Source: Colletes latitarsis
Taxonomy: Eukaryota; Arthropoda; Insecta; Hymenoptera; Colletidae
DNA length: 64,000 bases
Reading direction: 5' to 3'
Assembly: GCF_051014445.1 (NCBI RefSeq)
Contig: NW_027488368.1
Coordinates: forward strand, 5,208,001 to 5,272,000
A program made the translations under genes and the position numbers. Positions 34,428-48,200 of this stretch are shown piece after piece; position 1 is the first letter of the stretch, and every line of letters starts with the position of its first letter. The notes under the pieces are model-generated. The model saw only the letters and a program-made list of their open reading frames with translations, was not told the origin of the DNA and made no database searches.

Positions 34428-37222
34428 TTGTCCTCATCTGGCTCGTACTTTCGCGTTTTTCGCATACATGTTGGCCAGATCTTGGCCCTTTTCTGCTTCG
34501 GATCCCGTAGTAATGAGAGACCACACCGAAACAGTCAATTAAACTGGTTGCGATTAATATTTTGGAGGATACCGCCGGTTATGTCTCGGTTAGGTCTGGG
34601 ATTTGCGCCCATATACGTCATACTATCGCACTTTTCGCATACTTGTTGGTCAGATCCTGGGCTTTTTGTTGTTTGGATCACGTAGTAATGTGGTACCACA
34701 CTGTCAATAAAAGCTGGTTCCGCTTAGTATTTTAGAGGATAACGCTGGTTATGCCTGGGTTAGGTCTGGTATTTGCCCACATCTGGCACGTACTTTCGCA
34801 TTATTCGCATATTTGTTGCCCAGATCCTGGCCTTTTTCTGGTTTGGATCCCGTAGTAATGAGGTTCCACACCGAAACAGACAATTAAACTGGTTGCGATT
34901 AATATTTAAGAGGATAACGCCAGTTATGTCTCGGTTAGGTCTGGGATTTGCGCCCATATACGTCATACTATCGCACTTTTCGCATACTTGTTGGCCAGAT
35001 CCTGGGCTTTTTGTTGTTTGGATCACGTAGTAATGTGGTACCACACTGTGAATAAAAGCTGGTTCCGCTTAGTATTTTAGAGGATAACGCTGGTTATGCC
35101 TGGGTTAGGTCTGGTATTTGCCCACATCTGGCACGTACTTTCGCATTTTTCGCATTGTTGTTGGCCCGATCCTGGGCTTTTTCTGGTTTGGATCACGTAG
35201 TAATGTGGTACCACACTGAAACAGTCAATAAAAGCTGGTTCCGATTAGTATTTTAGAGGATAACGCTGGTTATGTCTGTGTTAGTTCTGGTATTTGCAAT
35301 CATCTGGCTCATACTTTCGCGTTTTTCGCACACTTGTTGGCCAGACCCTGGCCCTTTTCTGGTTTGGATCACGTAGTAATGTGGTACCACACTGAAACAG
35401 TCAGCAGAAGCTGGTTCCGATAAGTATCTTAGAGGATAACGCTGGTTACGTCTGGGTTAGTTCTGGTATTTGCTATCATCTGGCACATACTTTCGCGTTT
35501 TTCGCATACTTGTTGGCCAGATCCTCGGCTTTTTCTGGTTTGGATCACGTAGTAATGTGGTACCACACTGAAGCTGTCAAGTAAACCTGGTTGCTATTAA
35601 TATTTTAGAGGATAACGCCGGTTATGTCTGTGTTAGTTCTGGTATTTGCAATCATCTGGCTCATACTTTCGCGTTTTTCGCTTACTTGATGGCCTGATCC
35701 TAGCCTTTTTCTGGTTCGGATCACGTAGTAATGTGGTAACACACTGAAACGGTCAATAGAAGCTGGTTCCGATTAGTATTTTAGAGGATAACGCTGGTTA
35801 TGTCTGGGTTAGTTCTGGTATATGCTATAATCTGGCATATACTTTCGCGTTTTTCGCATACTTGTTGGTCAGATCCTGGGCTTTTTCTGGTTTGGATCAC
35901 GTAGTAATGTGGTACCACACTGAAACAGTCAATTAAACCTGGTTTCGATTAGTTTTATAGAGGATAACACCGGTTATGTCTCGGTTAGGTCTGGCATTTG
36001 TCCTCATCTGGCTCGTACTTTCGCGTTTTTCGCATACATGTTGGCCAGATCCTGGCCCTTTTCTGCTTCGGATCCCGTAGTAATGAGAGACCACACCGAA
36101 ACAGTCAATTAAACTGGTTGCGATTAATATTTTGGAGGATACCGCCGGTTATGTCTCGGTTAGGTCTGGGATTTGCGCCAATATACGTCATACTATCGCA
36201 CTTTTCGCATACTTGTTGGTCAGATCCTGGGCTTTTTGTTGTTTGGATCACGTAGTAATGTGGTACCACACTGTCAATAAAAGCTGGTTCCGCTTAGTAT
36301 TTTAGAGGATAACGCTGGTTATGCCTGGGTTAGGTCTGGTATTTGCCCACATCTGGCACGTACTTTCGCATTTTTCGCATTGTTGTTGGCCCGATCCTGG
36401 GCTTTTTCTGGTTTGGATCACGTAGTAATGTGGTACCACACTGAAACAGTCAATAAAAGCTGGTTCCGATTAGTATTTTAGAGGATAACGCTGGTTATGT
36501 CTGTGTTAGTTCTGGTATTTGCAATCATCTGGCTCATACTTTCGCGTTTTTCGCACACTTGTTGGCCAGACCCTGGCCCTTTTCTGGTTTGGATCACGTA
36601 GTAATGTGGTACCACACTGAAACAGTCAGCAGAAGCTGGTTCCGATAAGTATCTTAGAGGATAACGCTGGTTACGTCTGGGTTAGTTCTGGTATTTGCTA
36701 TCATCTGGCACATACTTTCGCGTTTTTCGCATACTGGTTGGCCAGATCCTCGGCTTTTTCTGGTTTGGATCACGTAGTAATGTGGTACCACACTGAAGCT
36801 GTCAAGTAAACCTGGTTGCTATTAATATTTTAGAGGATAACGCCGGTTATGTCTGTGTTAGTTCTGGTATTTGCAATCATCTGGCTCATACTTTCGCGTT
36901 TTTCGCTTACTTGATGGCCTGATCCTAGCCTTTTTCTGGTTCGGATCACGTAGTAATGTGGTAACACACTGAAACGGTCAATAGAAGCTGGTTCCGATTA
37001 GTATTTTAGAGGATAACGCTGGTTATGTCTGGGTTAGTTCTGGTATATGCTATAATCTGGCATATACTTTCGCGTTTTTCGCATACTTGTTGGCCAGATC
37101 CTGGGCTTTTTCTGGTTTGGATCACGTAGTAATGTGGTACCACACTGAAACAGTCAATTAAACCTGGTTTCGATTAGTTTTATAGAGGATAACACCGGTT
37201 ATGTCTCGGTTAGGTCTGGCAT
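34428..37222 (+). repeat. 9-mer (1570 bp) followed by 7-mer (1225 bp)
   Basis: The marker monomer with CTTCGGATCCCG and GAGAGACCACACC recurs at 34,428, 35,998 and 37,223, giving units of 1570 and 1225 bp. The 345-bp difference is exactly one extra dimer of the kind seen at 28.6-30.0 kb (the ATTATTCGCATATTTG monomer near 34,800). 35,276-36,500 and 36,501 onward repeat the same run of monomers found at 31.3-33.2 kb. Confidence 0.85.
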
Positions 37223-37739
37223 TTGTCCTCATCTGGCTCGTACTTTCGCGTTTTTCGCATACATGTTGGCCAGATCCTGGCCCTTTTCTGCTTCGGATCC
37301 CGTAGTAATGAGAGACCACACCGAAACAGTCAATTAAACTGGTTGCGATTAATATTTTGGAGGATACCGCCGGTTATGTCTCGGTTAGGTCTGGGATTTG
37401 CGCCAATATACGTCATACTATCGCACTTTTCGCATACTTGTTGGTCAGATCCTGGGCTTTTTGTTGTTTGGATCACGTAGTAATGTGGTACCACACTGTC
37501 AATAAATGCTGGTTCCGCTTAGTATTTTAGAGGATAACGCTGGTTATGCCTGGGTTAGGTCTGGTATTTGCCCACATCTGGCACGTACTTTCGCATTATT
37601 CGCATACTTGTTGCCCAGATCCTGGCCTTTTTCTGGTTTGGATCCCGTAGTAATGAGGTTCCACACCGAGACAGACAATTAAACTGGTTGCGATTAATAT
37701 TTAAGAGGATAACGCCAGTTATGTCTCGGTTAGGTCTGG

Positions 37740-37830
37740 GATTTGCGCCCATATACGTCATACTATCGCACTTTTCGCATACTTGTTGGCCAGATCCTGG
37801 CCTTTTTCTGGTTTGGATCCCGTAGTAATG
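37740..37830 (+). repeat. Hybrid monomer at a one-monomer deletion
   Basis: The left part (GCGCCCATATACGTCATAC) matches the monomer at about 39,848 and the right part (CCTGGCCTTTTTCTGG, then GATCCCGTAG) matches the one at about 40,070. The join falls in the shared CGCATACTTGTTGGCCAG stretch, as expected for unequal exchange within conserved monomer sequence. Confidence 0.8.
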
Positions 37831-38551
37831 AGGTTCCACACCGAAACAGACAATTAAACTGGTTGCGATTAATATTTAAGAGGATAACGCCAGTTATGTC
37901 TAGGGTAGGTCTGGGATTTGTCATCATCTGGCTCGTACTTCCGCGTTTATCGCATACTTGTTGGTCAGATCCTGGCCTTTTTCTGCTTTGGATCCCGTAG
38001 TAATGAGAGTCCACACCGAAACAGTCAATTAAACTGGTTGCGATTAATACTTTAGAGGATAACGCCGGTTATGTCTGGGTTAGGTCTGGTATTTGCCCTC
38101 ATCTGGCACGTACTTTCGCATTATTCGCATACTTGTTGGCCAGATCCTGGCCTCTTTCTGGTTTGGATCATCGTAGCAAGGCGGTACCACGCCGAAACAG
38201 TCAATTATACCTGGTTGCGATTAATATTTTAGGGGATAACGCCGGTTACGTCTCGGTTAGGTCTGGGATTTTCCCTCATCAGGCTCGTACTTTCGCATTT
38301 TTCGCATTGTTGTTGGCCCGATCCTGGGCTTTTTCTGGTTTGGATCACGTAGTAATGTGGTACCACACTGAAACAGTCAATAAAAGCTGGTTCCGATTAG
38401 TATTTTAGAGGATAACGCTGGTTATGTCTGTGTTAGTTCTGGTATTTGCAATCATCTGGCTCATACTTTCGCGTTTTTCGCACACTTGTTGGCCAGACCC
38501 TGGCCCTTTTCTGGTTTGGATCACGTAGTAATGTGGTACCACACTGAAACA

Positions 38552-38902
38552 GTCAACAGAAGCTGGTTCCGATAAGTATCTTAGAGGATAACGCTGGTTA
38601 CGTCTGGGTTAGTTCTGGTATTTGCTATCATCTGGCATATACTTTCGCGTTTTTCGCATACTTGTTGGCCAGATCCTGGGCTTTTTCTGGTTTGGATCAC
38701 GTAGTAATGTGGTACCACACTGAAACAGTCAACAGAAGCTGGTTCCGATAAGTATCTTAGAGGATAACGCTGGTTACGTCTGGGTTAGTTCTGGTATTTG
38801 CTATCATCTGGCATATACTTTCGCGTGTTTCGCATACTTGTTGGCCAGATCCTCGGCTTTTTCTGGTTTGGATCACGTAGTAATGTGGTACCACACTGAA
38901 GC
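38552..38902 (+). repeat. Adjacent monomer duplication inside the 12-mer
   Basis: The monomer with GTCAACAGAAGC, AAGTATCTTAG and GCTATCATCTGGCATATAC occurs twice, 176 bp apart (38,552 and 38,728). The second 12-mer has it once. The second copy differs by GCGTGTTTCGC in place of GCGTTTTTCGC. Confidence 0.85.
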
Positions 38903-39325
38903 TGTCAAGTAAACCTGGTTGCTATTAATATTTTAGAGGATAACGCCGGTTATGTCTGTGTTAGTTCTGGTATTTGCAATCATCTGGCTCATACTTTCGC
39001 GTTTTTCGCTTACTTGATGGCCTGATCCTAGCCTTTTTCTGGTTCGGATCACGTAGTAATGTGGTAACACACTGAAACGGTCAATAGAAGCTGGTTCCGA
39101 TTAGTATTTTAGAGGATAACGCTGGTTATGTCTGGGTTAGTTCTGGTATATGCTATAATCTGGCATATACTTTCGCGTTTTTCGCATACTTGTTGGCCAG
39201 ATCCTGGGCTTTTTCTGGTTTGGATCACGTAGTAATGTGGTACCACACTGAAACAGTCAATTAAACCTGGTTTCGATTAGTTTTATAGAGGATAACACCG
39301 GTTATGTCTCGGTTAGGTCTGGCAT

Positions 39326-41422
39326 TTGTCCTCATCTGGCTCGTACTTTCGCGTTTTTCGCATACATGTTGGCCAGATCCTGGCCCTTTTCTGCTTCGGA
39401 TCCCGTAGTAATGAGAGACCACACCGAAACAGTCAATTAAACTGGTTGCGATTAATATTTTGGAGGATACCGCCGGTTATGTCTCGGTTAGGTCTGGGAT
39501 TTGCGCCAATATACGTCATACTATCGCACTTTTCGCATACTTGTTGGTCAGATCCTGGGCTTTTTGTTGTTTGGATCACGTAGTAATGTGGTACCACACT
39601 GTCAATAAATGCTGGTTCCGCTTAGTATTTTAGAGGATAACGCTGGTTATGCCTGGGTTAGGTCTGGTATTTGCCCACATCTGGCACGTACTTTCGCAAT
39701 ATTCGCATACTTGTTGCCCAGATCCTGGCCTTTTTCTGGTTTGGATCCCGTAGTAATGAGGTTCCACACCGAGACAGACAATTAAACTGGTTGCGATTAA
39801 TATTTAAGAGGATAACGCCAGTTATGTCTCGGTTAGGTCTGGGATTTGCGCCCATATACGTCATACTATCGCACTTTTCGCATACTTGTTGGCCAGATCC
39901 TGGGCTTTTTGTTGTTTGGATCACGTAGTAATGTGGTACCACACTGTCAATAAAAGCTGGTTCCGCTTAGTATTTTAGAGGATAACGCTGGTTATGCCTG
40001 GGTTAGGTCTGGTATTTGCCCACATCTGGCACGTACTTTCGCATTATTCGCATACTTGTTGGCCAGATCCTGGCCTTTTTCTGGTTTGGATCCCGTAGTA
40101 ATGAGGTTCCACACCGAAACAGACAATTAAACTGGTTGCGATTAATATTTAAGAGGATAACGCCAGTTATGTCTAGGGTAGGTCTGGGATTTGTCATCAT
40201 CTGGCTCGTACTTCCGCGTTTATCGCATACTTGTTGGTCAGATCCTGGCCTTTTTCTGCTTTGGATCCCGTAGTAATGAGAGTCCACACCGAAACAGTCA
40301 ATTAAACTGGTTGCGATTAATACTTTAGAGGATAACGCCGGTTATGTCTGGGTTAGGTCTGGTATTTGCCCTCATCTGGCACGTACTTTCGCATTATTCG
40401 CATACTTGTTGGCCAGATCCTGGCCTCTTTCTGGTTTGGATCATCGTGGCAAGGCGGTACCACGCCGAAACAGTCAATTATACCTGGTTGCGATTAATAT
40501 TTTAGGGGATAACGCCGGTTACGTCTCGGTTAGGTCTGGGATTTTCCCTCATCAGGCTCGTACTTTCGCATTTTTCGCATTGTTGTTGGCCCGATCCTGG
40601 GCTTTTTCTGGTTTGGATCACGTAGTAATGTGGTACCACACTGAAACAGTCAATAAAAGCTGGTTCCGATTAGTATTTTAGAGGATAACGCTGGTTATGT
40701 CTGTGTTAGTTCTGGTATTTGCAATCATCTTGCTCATACTTTCGCGTTTTTCGCACACTTGTTGGCCAGACCCTGGCCCTTTTCTGGTTTGGATCACGTA
40801 GTAATGTGGTACCACACTGAAACAGTCAACAGAAGCTGGTTCCGATAAGTATCTTAGAGGATAACGCTGGTTACGTCTGGGTTAGTTCTGGTATTTGCTA
40901 TCATCTGGCACATACTTTCGCGTTTTTCGCATACTTGTTGGCCAGATCCTCGGCTTTTTCTGGTTTGGATCACGTAGTAATGTGGTACCACACTGAAGCG
41001 GTCAAGTAAACCTGGTTGCTATTAATATTTTAGAGGATAACGCCGGTTATGTCTGTGTTAGTTCTGGTATTCGCAATCATCTGGCTCATACTTTCGCGTT
41101 TTTCGCTTACTTGATGGCCTGATCCTAGCCTTTTTCTGGTTCGGATCACGTAGTAATGTGGTAACACACTGAAACGGTCAATAGAAGCTGGTTCCGATTA
41201 GTATTTTAGAGGATAACGCTGGTTATGTCTGGGTTAGTTCTGGTATATGCTATAATCTGGCATATACTTTCGCGTTTTTCGCATACTTGTTGGCCAGATC
41301 CTGGGCTTTTTCTGGTTTGGATCACGTAGTAATGTGGTAGCACACTGAAACAGTCAATTAAACCTGGTTTCGATTAGTTTTATAGAGGATAACACCGGTT
41401 ATGTCTCGGTTAGGTCTGGCAT
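39326..41422 (+). repeat. 12-mer higher-order repeat, copy 2 (2097 bp)
   Basis: Directly follows copy 1 and is followed by a third marker monomer at 41,423, after which the order changes. It also matches 29,776 to about 30,790 at 10,240 bp (points 29,776/40,016 and 30,166/40,406), so part of this unit was already present at the left of region C. Confidence 0.87.
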
Positions 41423-42138
41423 TTGTCCTCATCTGGCTCGTACTTTCGCGTTTTTCGCATACATGTTGGCCAGATCCTGGCCCTTTTCTGCTTCGGATCC
41501 CGTAGTAATGAGAGACCACACCGAAACAGTCAATTTAACTGGTTGCGATTAATATTTTGGAGGATACCGCCGGTTATGTCTCGGTTAGGTCTGGGATTTG
41601 CGCCCATATACGTCATACTATCGCACTTTTCGCATACTTGTTGGTCAGATCCTGGCCTTTTTCTGGTTTGGATCACGTAGAAAAGTGGTACCACACTGAA
41701 ACAGTCAATAGAATCTGGTTCCGATTAGTATTTTGGAGGATAACGCTGATTATGTCTGGGTTAGTTCTGGTATTTGAAATCATCTGGCTCATAAATTCGC
41801 GTTTTTCGCATACTTGTTGGCCAGATCCTGGGCTTTTTCTGGTTTGGCCCACGTAGTATTGTGGTACCACACCGAAACAGTCAATTAAACCTGTTTGCGA
41901 TTAATATTTTAGAGGATAACGCCGGTTATGTCACGGTTAGGTCTGGGCTTTGCCCTCATCTGCCTCGTACTTTCGCACTTTTCGCATACATGTTGGCCAG
42001 ATCCTGGGCTTCTTCTGCTTTGGATCACGTAGTGATGTGGTACCACACTGTCAATTAAAGCTGGTTCTGCTTAGTATTTCAGAGGATAACGCTGGTTATG
42101 CCTGGGTTAGTTCTGGTATTTGCAATCATCTGGCTCAT

Positions 42139-42209
42139 ACTTTCGCGTATATGAGGATAACGCCGGTTATGTCACGGTTAGCTCTGGGCTTTGCCCTCAT
42201 CTGCCTCGT
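42139..42209 (+). repeat. Second copy of the 71-bp truncated monomer
   Basis: Same deletion join as at 33,496-33,566, displaced 8643 bp. Flanking monomers match at the same shift (33,218/41,861 and 33,307/41,950), so the truncated unit was copied as part of a larger block and did not arise twice. Confidence 0.9.
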
Positions 42210-45200
42210 ACTTTCGCACTTTTCGCATACTGGTTGGCCAGATCCTGGTTTTTTTCAGTTTTGGATCCCGTAGTAATGAGGTTCCTCACCGAAGCAGTCA
42301 ATTAAACTGGTTGCGATTAATATTTTAGAGAATAACGCCGGTTATGTCTCGGGTAGGTCTGGGATTTGTCCTCATCTGTTTCGTACGTTCGCGTTTTTCG
42401 CATACTTATTGACCTGATCCTGGCCTTTTTCTGGTTTGGATCCCGTAGTAATGTCGTTCCAGGCCGAAACAGTCAATTAAACCTGGTTGCGATTAATATT
42501 TTAGAGGATAACGCCGGTTATGTCTCGGTTAGGTCTGGCATTTGTCCTCATCTGGCTCGTACTTTCGCGTTTTTCGCATACATGTTGGCCAGATCCTGGC
42601 CTTTTTCTGCTTCGGATCCCGTAGTAATGAGAGACCACACCGAAACAGTCAATTAAACTGGTTGCGATTAATATTTTAGAGGATACCGCCGGTTATGTCT
42701 CGGTTAGGTCTGGGATTTGCGCCCATATACGTCATACTATCGCACTTTTCGCATACTTGTTGGCCAGATCCTGGGCTTTTTGTTGTTTGGATCACGTAGT
42801 AATGTGGTACCACACTGTCAATAAAAGCTGGTTCCGCTTAGTATTTTAGAGGATAACGCTGGTTATGCCTGGGTTAGTTCTGGTCTTTGCAATCATCTGG
42901 CTCATACTTTCGCGTTTATCGCATACTTGTTGGCCAGATCCAGGCCTTTTTCTGGTTTGGATCACGTAGTAATGTGGTACCACACTGAAACAGTCAATAG
43001 AAGCTGGTTCCGATTAGTATTTTAGAGGATAATGCTGGTTATGTCTGGGTTAGCTCTTGTATTTGCAATCATCTGGCTCATACATTCGCGTTTTTCGCAT
43101 ACTTGTTGGCCAGATCCTGGGCTTTTTCTGGTTTGGATCCCGTAGTAATGAGGTTCCACACCGAAACAGTCAATTAAACTGGTTGCGGTTAATACTTTAG
43201 AGCATAACGCCGGTTATGTCTGGGTTAGGTCTGGTATTTGCCCTCATCTGGCACGTACTTTCGCATTATTCGCATACTTGTTGGCCAGATCCTGGCCTTT
43301 TTCTGGTTTGGATCACGTAGTAACGCGGTACCACACCGAAACAGTCAATTAAACCTGGTTGCGATTACTATTTTGGAGGATAACGCCGGTTATGTCTCGG
43401 TTAGGTCTGGCATTTGTCCTCATCTGGCTCGTACATTCGCACTTTTCGCAAACTTGTTGGCCAGATCCTGGGCTTTTTCTTGTATGGATCACGTAGTAAT
43501 GTGGTACCACACTGTCAATAAAAGCTGGTTCCGCTTAGTACTTTAGAGGATAACGCTGGTTATGCCTGGGTTAGTTCTGGTATTTGCAACCATCTGGCTC
43601 ATACTTTCGCGTTTTTCGCATACTCGTTGGCCTGATCCTGGGTTTTTTCTGGTTTGGATCCCGTCGCAATGTGGTGCCACACCGAAACAGTCAATTAAAC
43701 CTGGTTGCGATTAATAGTTTAGAGGATAATGCCGGTTATGTCTAGTTTAGGTCTGGTATTTGCCCTCATCTCGCTCGTACTTCCGCATTTTTCTGCTTAC
43801 TTGTTGCCCTGATCCTAGCCTTTTTACGGTTTGGATCACGTAGTAATGCGGTACCACACCGAAACACCCAATTAAACCTGGTTGCGATAAATATTTTTGA
43901 GGATAAGGCCGATTATGTCACGGTTAGGTCTGTGATATGCCCTCATCTGCCTCGTACTATCGCACTTTTCGCATACTTGTTGGCCATATCCTGGGCTTTT
44001 TCTTGTTTGGATCACGTAGTAATCTGGTACCACACTGTCAATAAAAGCTGGTTCCGATTAGTATTTTAGAGGATAATGCTGGTTATGTCTGGGTTAGCTC
44101 TTGTATTTGCAATCATCTGGCTCATACTTTCGCGTTTTTCGCATACTCGTTGGCCAGATCCTGGGCTTTTTCTGATTTGGATCCCGTAGTAATGTGGTAC
44201 CACACCGAAACAGTCAATTAAACCTGGTTGCGATTAATATTTTAGAGGATAACTCCGGTTATGTCTCGGTTAGGTCTGGCATTTGTCCTCATCTGGCTCG
44301 TACTTCGCAATTTTCGCATACTTGTTGGCCAGATCCCGGGCTTTTTCTTGTTTGGATCACGTAGTAATGTGCTACCACACTGTCAATAAAAGCTGGTTCC
44401 GCTTAGTACTTTAGAGGATAACGCTGGTTATGCCTGTGTTAGTTCTGGTATTTGCAATCATCTGGCTCATACTTTCGCGTTTTTCGCATACTTGTTGACC
44501 AGATCCTGGGTTTTTTCTGGTTTGGATCCCGTAGTAATGTGGTACCACACCGAAACAGTCAATTAAACCTGGTTGCGATTAATATTTTAGAGGATAACGC
44601 TGGTTATTCCTGGGTTAGTTCTGGTATTTGCAATCATCTGGCTCATACTTTCGCGTTTTTCGCATTCTTGTTGGCCAGATCCTGGTTTTTTTCTGTTTTG
44701 GATCCCGTAGTAATGAGGTTCCTCACCGAAACAGTCAATTAAACTGGTTGCGATTAATATTTTAGAGAATAACGCCGGTTATGTCTCGGGTAGGTCTGGG
44801 ATTTGTCCTCATCTGGTTCGTACGTTCGCGTTTTTCGCATACTTATTGGCCAGATCCTGGCCTTTTTCTGCTTCGGATCCCGTAGTAATGAGGTTCCACA
44901 CCGAAACAGTCAACTAAACTGGTTGCGAATAATATTTTAGAGGATAACGCCGGTTATGTCTCGGGTAGGTCTGGGATATGTCCTCATCTGGCTCGTACTT
45001 TCGCGTTTATAGCATACTTGTTGGCCAGATCCTGGCCTTTTTCTGGTTTGGACCACGTAGTAAAGTGGTACCACACTGAAACAGTCAATAGAATCTGGTT
45101 CCGATTAGTATTTTAGAGGATAACGCTGGTTATGTCTGGGTTAGTTCTGGTATTTGAAATCATCTGGCTCATAGATTCGCGTTTTTCGCATACTTGTTGG

Positions 45201-48200
45201 CCAGATCCTGGGCTTTTTCTGGTTTGGATCACGTAGTATTGTGGTACCACACCGATACAGTCAATTAAACCTGGTTGCGATTAATATTTTAGAGGATAAC
45301 GCCGGTTATGTCACGGTTAGGTCTTGGCTTTGCCCTCATCTGCCTCGTACTTTCGCACTTTTCGCATACTTGATGGCCAGATCCTGGGCTTCTTCTGCTT
45401 TGGATCACGTAGTGATGTGGTACCACACTGTCAATTAAAGCTGGTTCTGCTTAGTATTTCAGAGGATAACGCTGGTTATGCCTGGGTTAGTTCTGGTATT
45501 TGCAATCATCTGGCTCATTCATTCGCGTTTTTCGCATACTTGTTGGCCAGATCCTGGTTTTTTTCTGTTTTGGATCCCGTAGTAATGAGGTTCCTCACCG
45601 AAACAGTCAATTAAACTGGTTGCGATTAATATTTTAGAGAATAACGCCGGTTATGTCTCGGGTAGGTCTGGGATTTGTCCTCATCTGGTTCGTACGTTCG
45701 CGTTTTTCGCATACTTATTGGCCAGATCCTGGCCTTTTTCTGCTTCGGATCCCGTAGTAATGAGAGACCACACCGAAACAGTCAATTAAACTGGTTGCGA
45801 TTAATATTTTAGAGGATACCGCCGGTTATGTCTCGGTTAGGTCTGGGATTTGCGCCCATATACGTCATACTATCGCACTTTTCGCATACTTGTTGGCCAG
45901 ATCCTGGGCTTTTTGTTGTTTGGATCACGTAGTAATGTGGTACCACACTGTCAATAAAGGCTGGTTCCGCTTAGTATTTTAGAGGATAACGCTGGTTATG
46001 CCTGGGTTAGGTCTGGTATTTGCCCACATCTGGCACGTACTTTCGCATTATTCGCATACTTGTTGGCCAGATCCTGGCCTTTTTCTGTTTTGGATCCCGT
46101 AGTAATGAGGTTCCACACCGAAACAGTCAATTAAACTGGTTGCGATTAATACTTTAGAGGATAACGCCGGTTATGTCTGGGTTAGGTCTGGTATTTGCCC
46201 TCATCTGGCACGTACTTTCGCATTATTCGCATACTTGTTGGCCAGATCCTGGCCTTTTTCTGGTTTGAATCACGTAGTAACGCGGTACCACACCGAAGCA
46301 GTCAATTAAACCTGGTTGCGATTACTATTTTGGAGGATAACGTCGGTTATGTCTGGGTTTGGTCTGGTATTTGCCCTCATCTGGCTCGTACTTTCGCGTT
46401 TTTCGCATTGTTGTTGGTCAGATCCTGGGTTTTTTCTGGTTTGGATCTCGTAGTAATGTGGTACCACACCGAAACAGTCAATTAAACCTGGTTGCGATTA
46501 ATATTTTAGAGGATAACGCCGGTTATGGCACGGTTAGGTCTGGCATTTGTCCTCATCTGGCTCATACTTTCGCGTTTTTCGCATACTTGTTGGCCAGATC
46601 CTGGGTTTTTTCTGTTTTGGATCCCGTAGTAATGAGGTTCCACACCGAAACAGACAATTAAACTGGTTGCGATTAATATTTAAGAGGATAACGCCAGTTA
46701 TGTCTAGGGTAGGTCTGGGATTTGTCATCATCTGGCTCGTACTTTCGCATTTTTCGCATACTTGTTGGCCACATCCTGGCCTTCTTCTGGCTTGCACCAC
46801 GTAGTAAAGTGGTACCACACTGAAACAGTCAATTAAACCTGTTTCCGATTAATACTTTAGAGGATAACGCTGGTTATGCCTTGGTTAGTTCTGGTATTTG
46901 CAATCATCTGCCTCATACTTTCGCGTTTGTCGCATACTTGTTGGCCAGATCCTGGGTTTTTTCTGGTTTGAATCCCGCAGTAATGTGGTTCCACAACGAA
47001 ACAGTCAATCAAACCTGGTTGAGATTTATATTTTAGAGGATAACACTGGTTATGTCTCGGGTAGGTCTGGGATTTGTCCTTATCTGGCTCGTACTTTAGC
47101 AGTTTTCGCATACTTGTAGGCCACATACTGGCCTTCTTCTGGCTTGGACCACGTAGTAATGTTGTAGCACACTGAAACAGTCAATAGAAGCCGTTTCCGA
47201 TTAGTATTTTAGAGGATAACGCTGGTTATGTCTGGGTTAGTTCTGGTATTTGCTATCATCTGGCACATACTTTCGCGTTTTCCGCATTGTTGTTTGCCAG
47301 ATCCTGGGTTTTTTCTGGTTTGGATCCCGTAGTAATGTGGTACCACACCGAAACAGTCAATTAAACCTGGTTGCGATTAATATTTTAGAGGATAACGCCG
47401 ATTATGTCTAGGTTAGGTCTGGTATTTGCCCTCATCTCGCTCGTACTATCGCATGTTCCGCATAATTCTTGGCCAGATCCTGGCCTTTTTCTGGTTTGGA
47501 TCACGTTGTAATGTGGTACCACACTGAAACAGTCAATAAAAGCTGGTTCCGATTAGTATTTTAGAGGATAACGCTTGTTATGTCTGGGATAGTTCTGGTA
47601 TTTGCAATCATGTGGCTCATACTTTCGCGTTTTTCGCATTCTTGTTGGCCAGATCCTGGGTTTTTTCTGGTTTGGATCCCGTCGCAATGTGGTGCCACAC
47701 CGAAGCAGTCAATTAAACCTGGTTGCGATTAATATTTTAGACGATAACGCCGGTTATGTCTCGGTTAGGTCTGGCATTTGTCCTCATCTGGCTCGTACTT
47801 TCGCACTTTTCGCAAACTTGTTGGCCAGATCGTGGGCTTTTTCTTGTTTGGATCACGTAGTAATGTGGTACCACACTGTCAATAAAAGCTGGTTCCGCTT
47901 AGTACTTTAGAGGATAACGCTGGTTATGCCTGGGTTAGTTCTGGTATTTGCAACCATCTGGCTCATACTTTCGCGTTTTTCGCATACTCGTTGGCCTGAT
48001 CCTGGGTTTTTTCTGGTTTGGATCCCGTCGCAATGTGGTGCCACACCGAAACAGTCAATTAAACCTGGTTGCGATTAATAGTTTAGAGGATAATGCCGGT
48101 TATGTCTAGTTCAGGTCTGGTATTTGCCCTCATCTCGCTCGTACTTCCGCATTTTTCTGCTTACTTGTTGCCCTGATCCTAGCCTTTTTACGGTTTGGAT

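Larger units (their letters stand above)
37223..39325 (+). repeat. 12-mer higher-order repeat, copy 1 (2103 bp)
   Basis: The unit runs from one CTTCGGATCCCG/GAGAGACCACACC marker monomer to the next. Relative to copy 2 it has lost one 170-bp monomer at the hybrid join near 37,790 and gained one 176-bp monomer by duplication near 38,552/38,728. The net effect is +6 bp. Both copies share the uncommon CAATAAATGC and CACACCGAGACAGAC variants, so they arose from one another. Confidence 0.87.
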
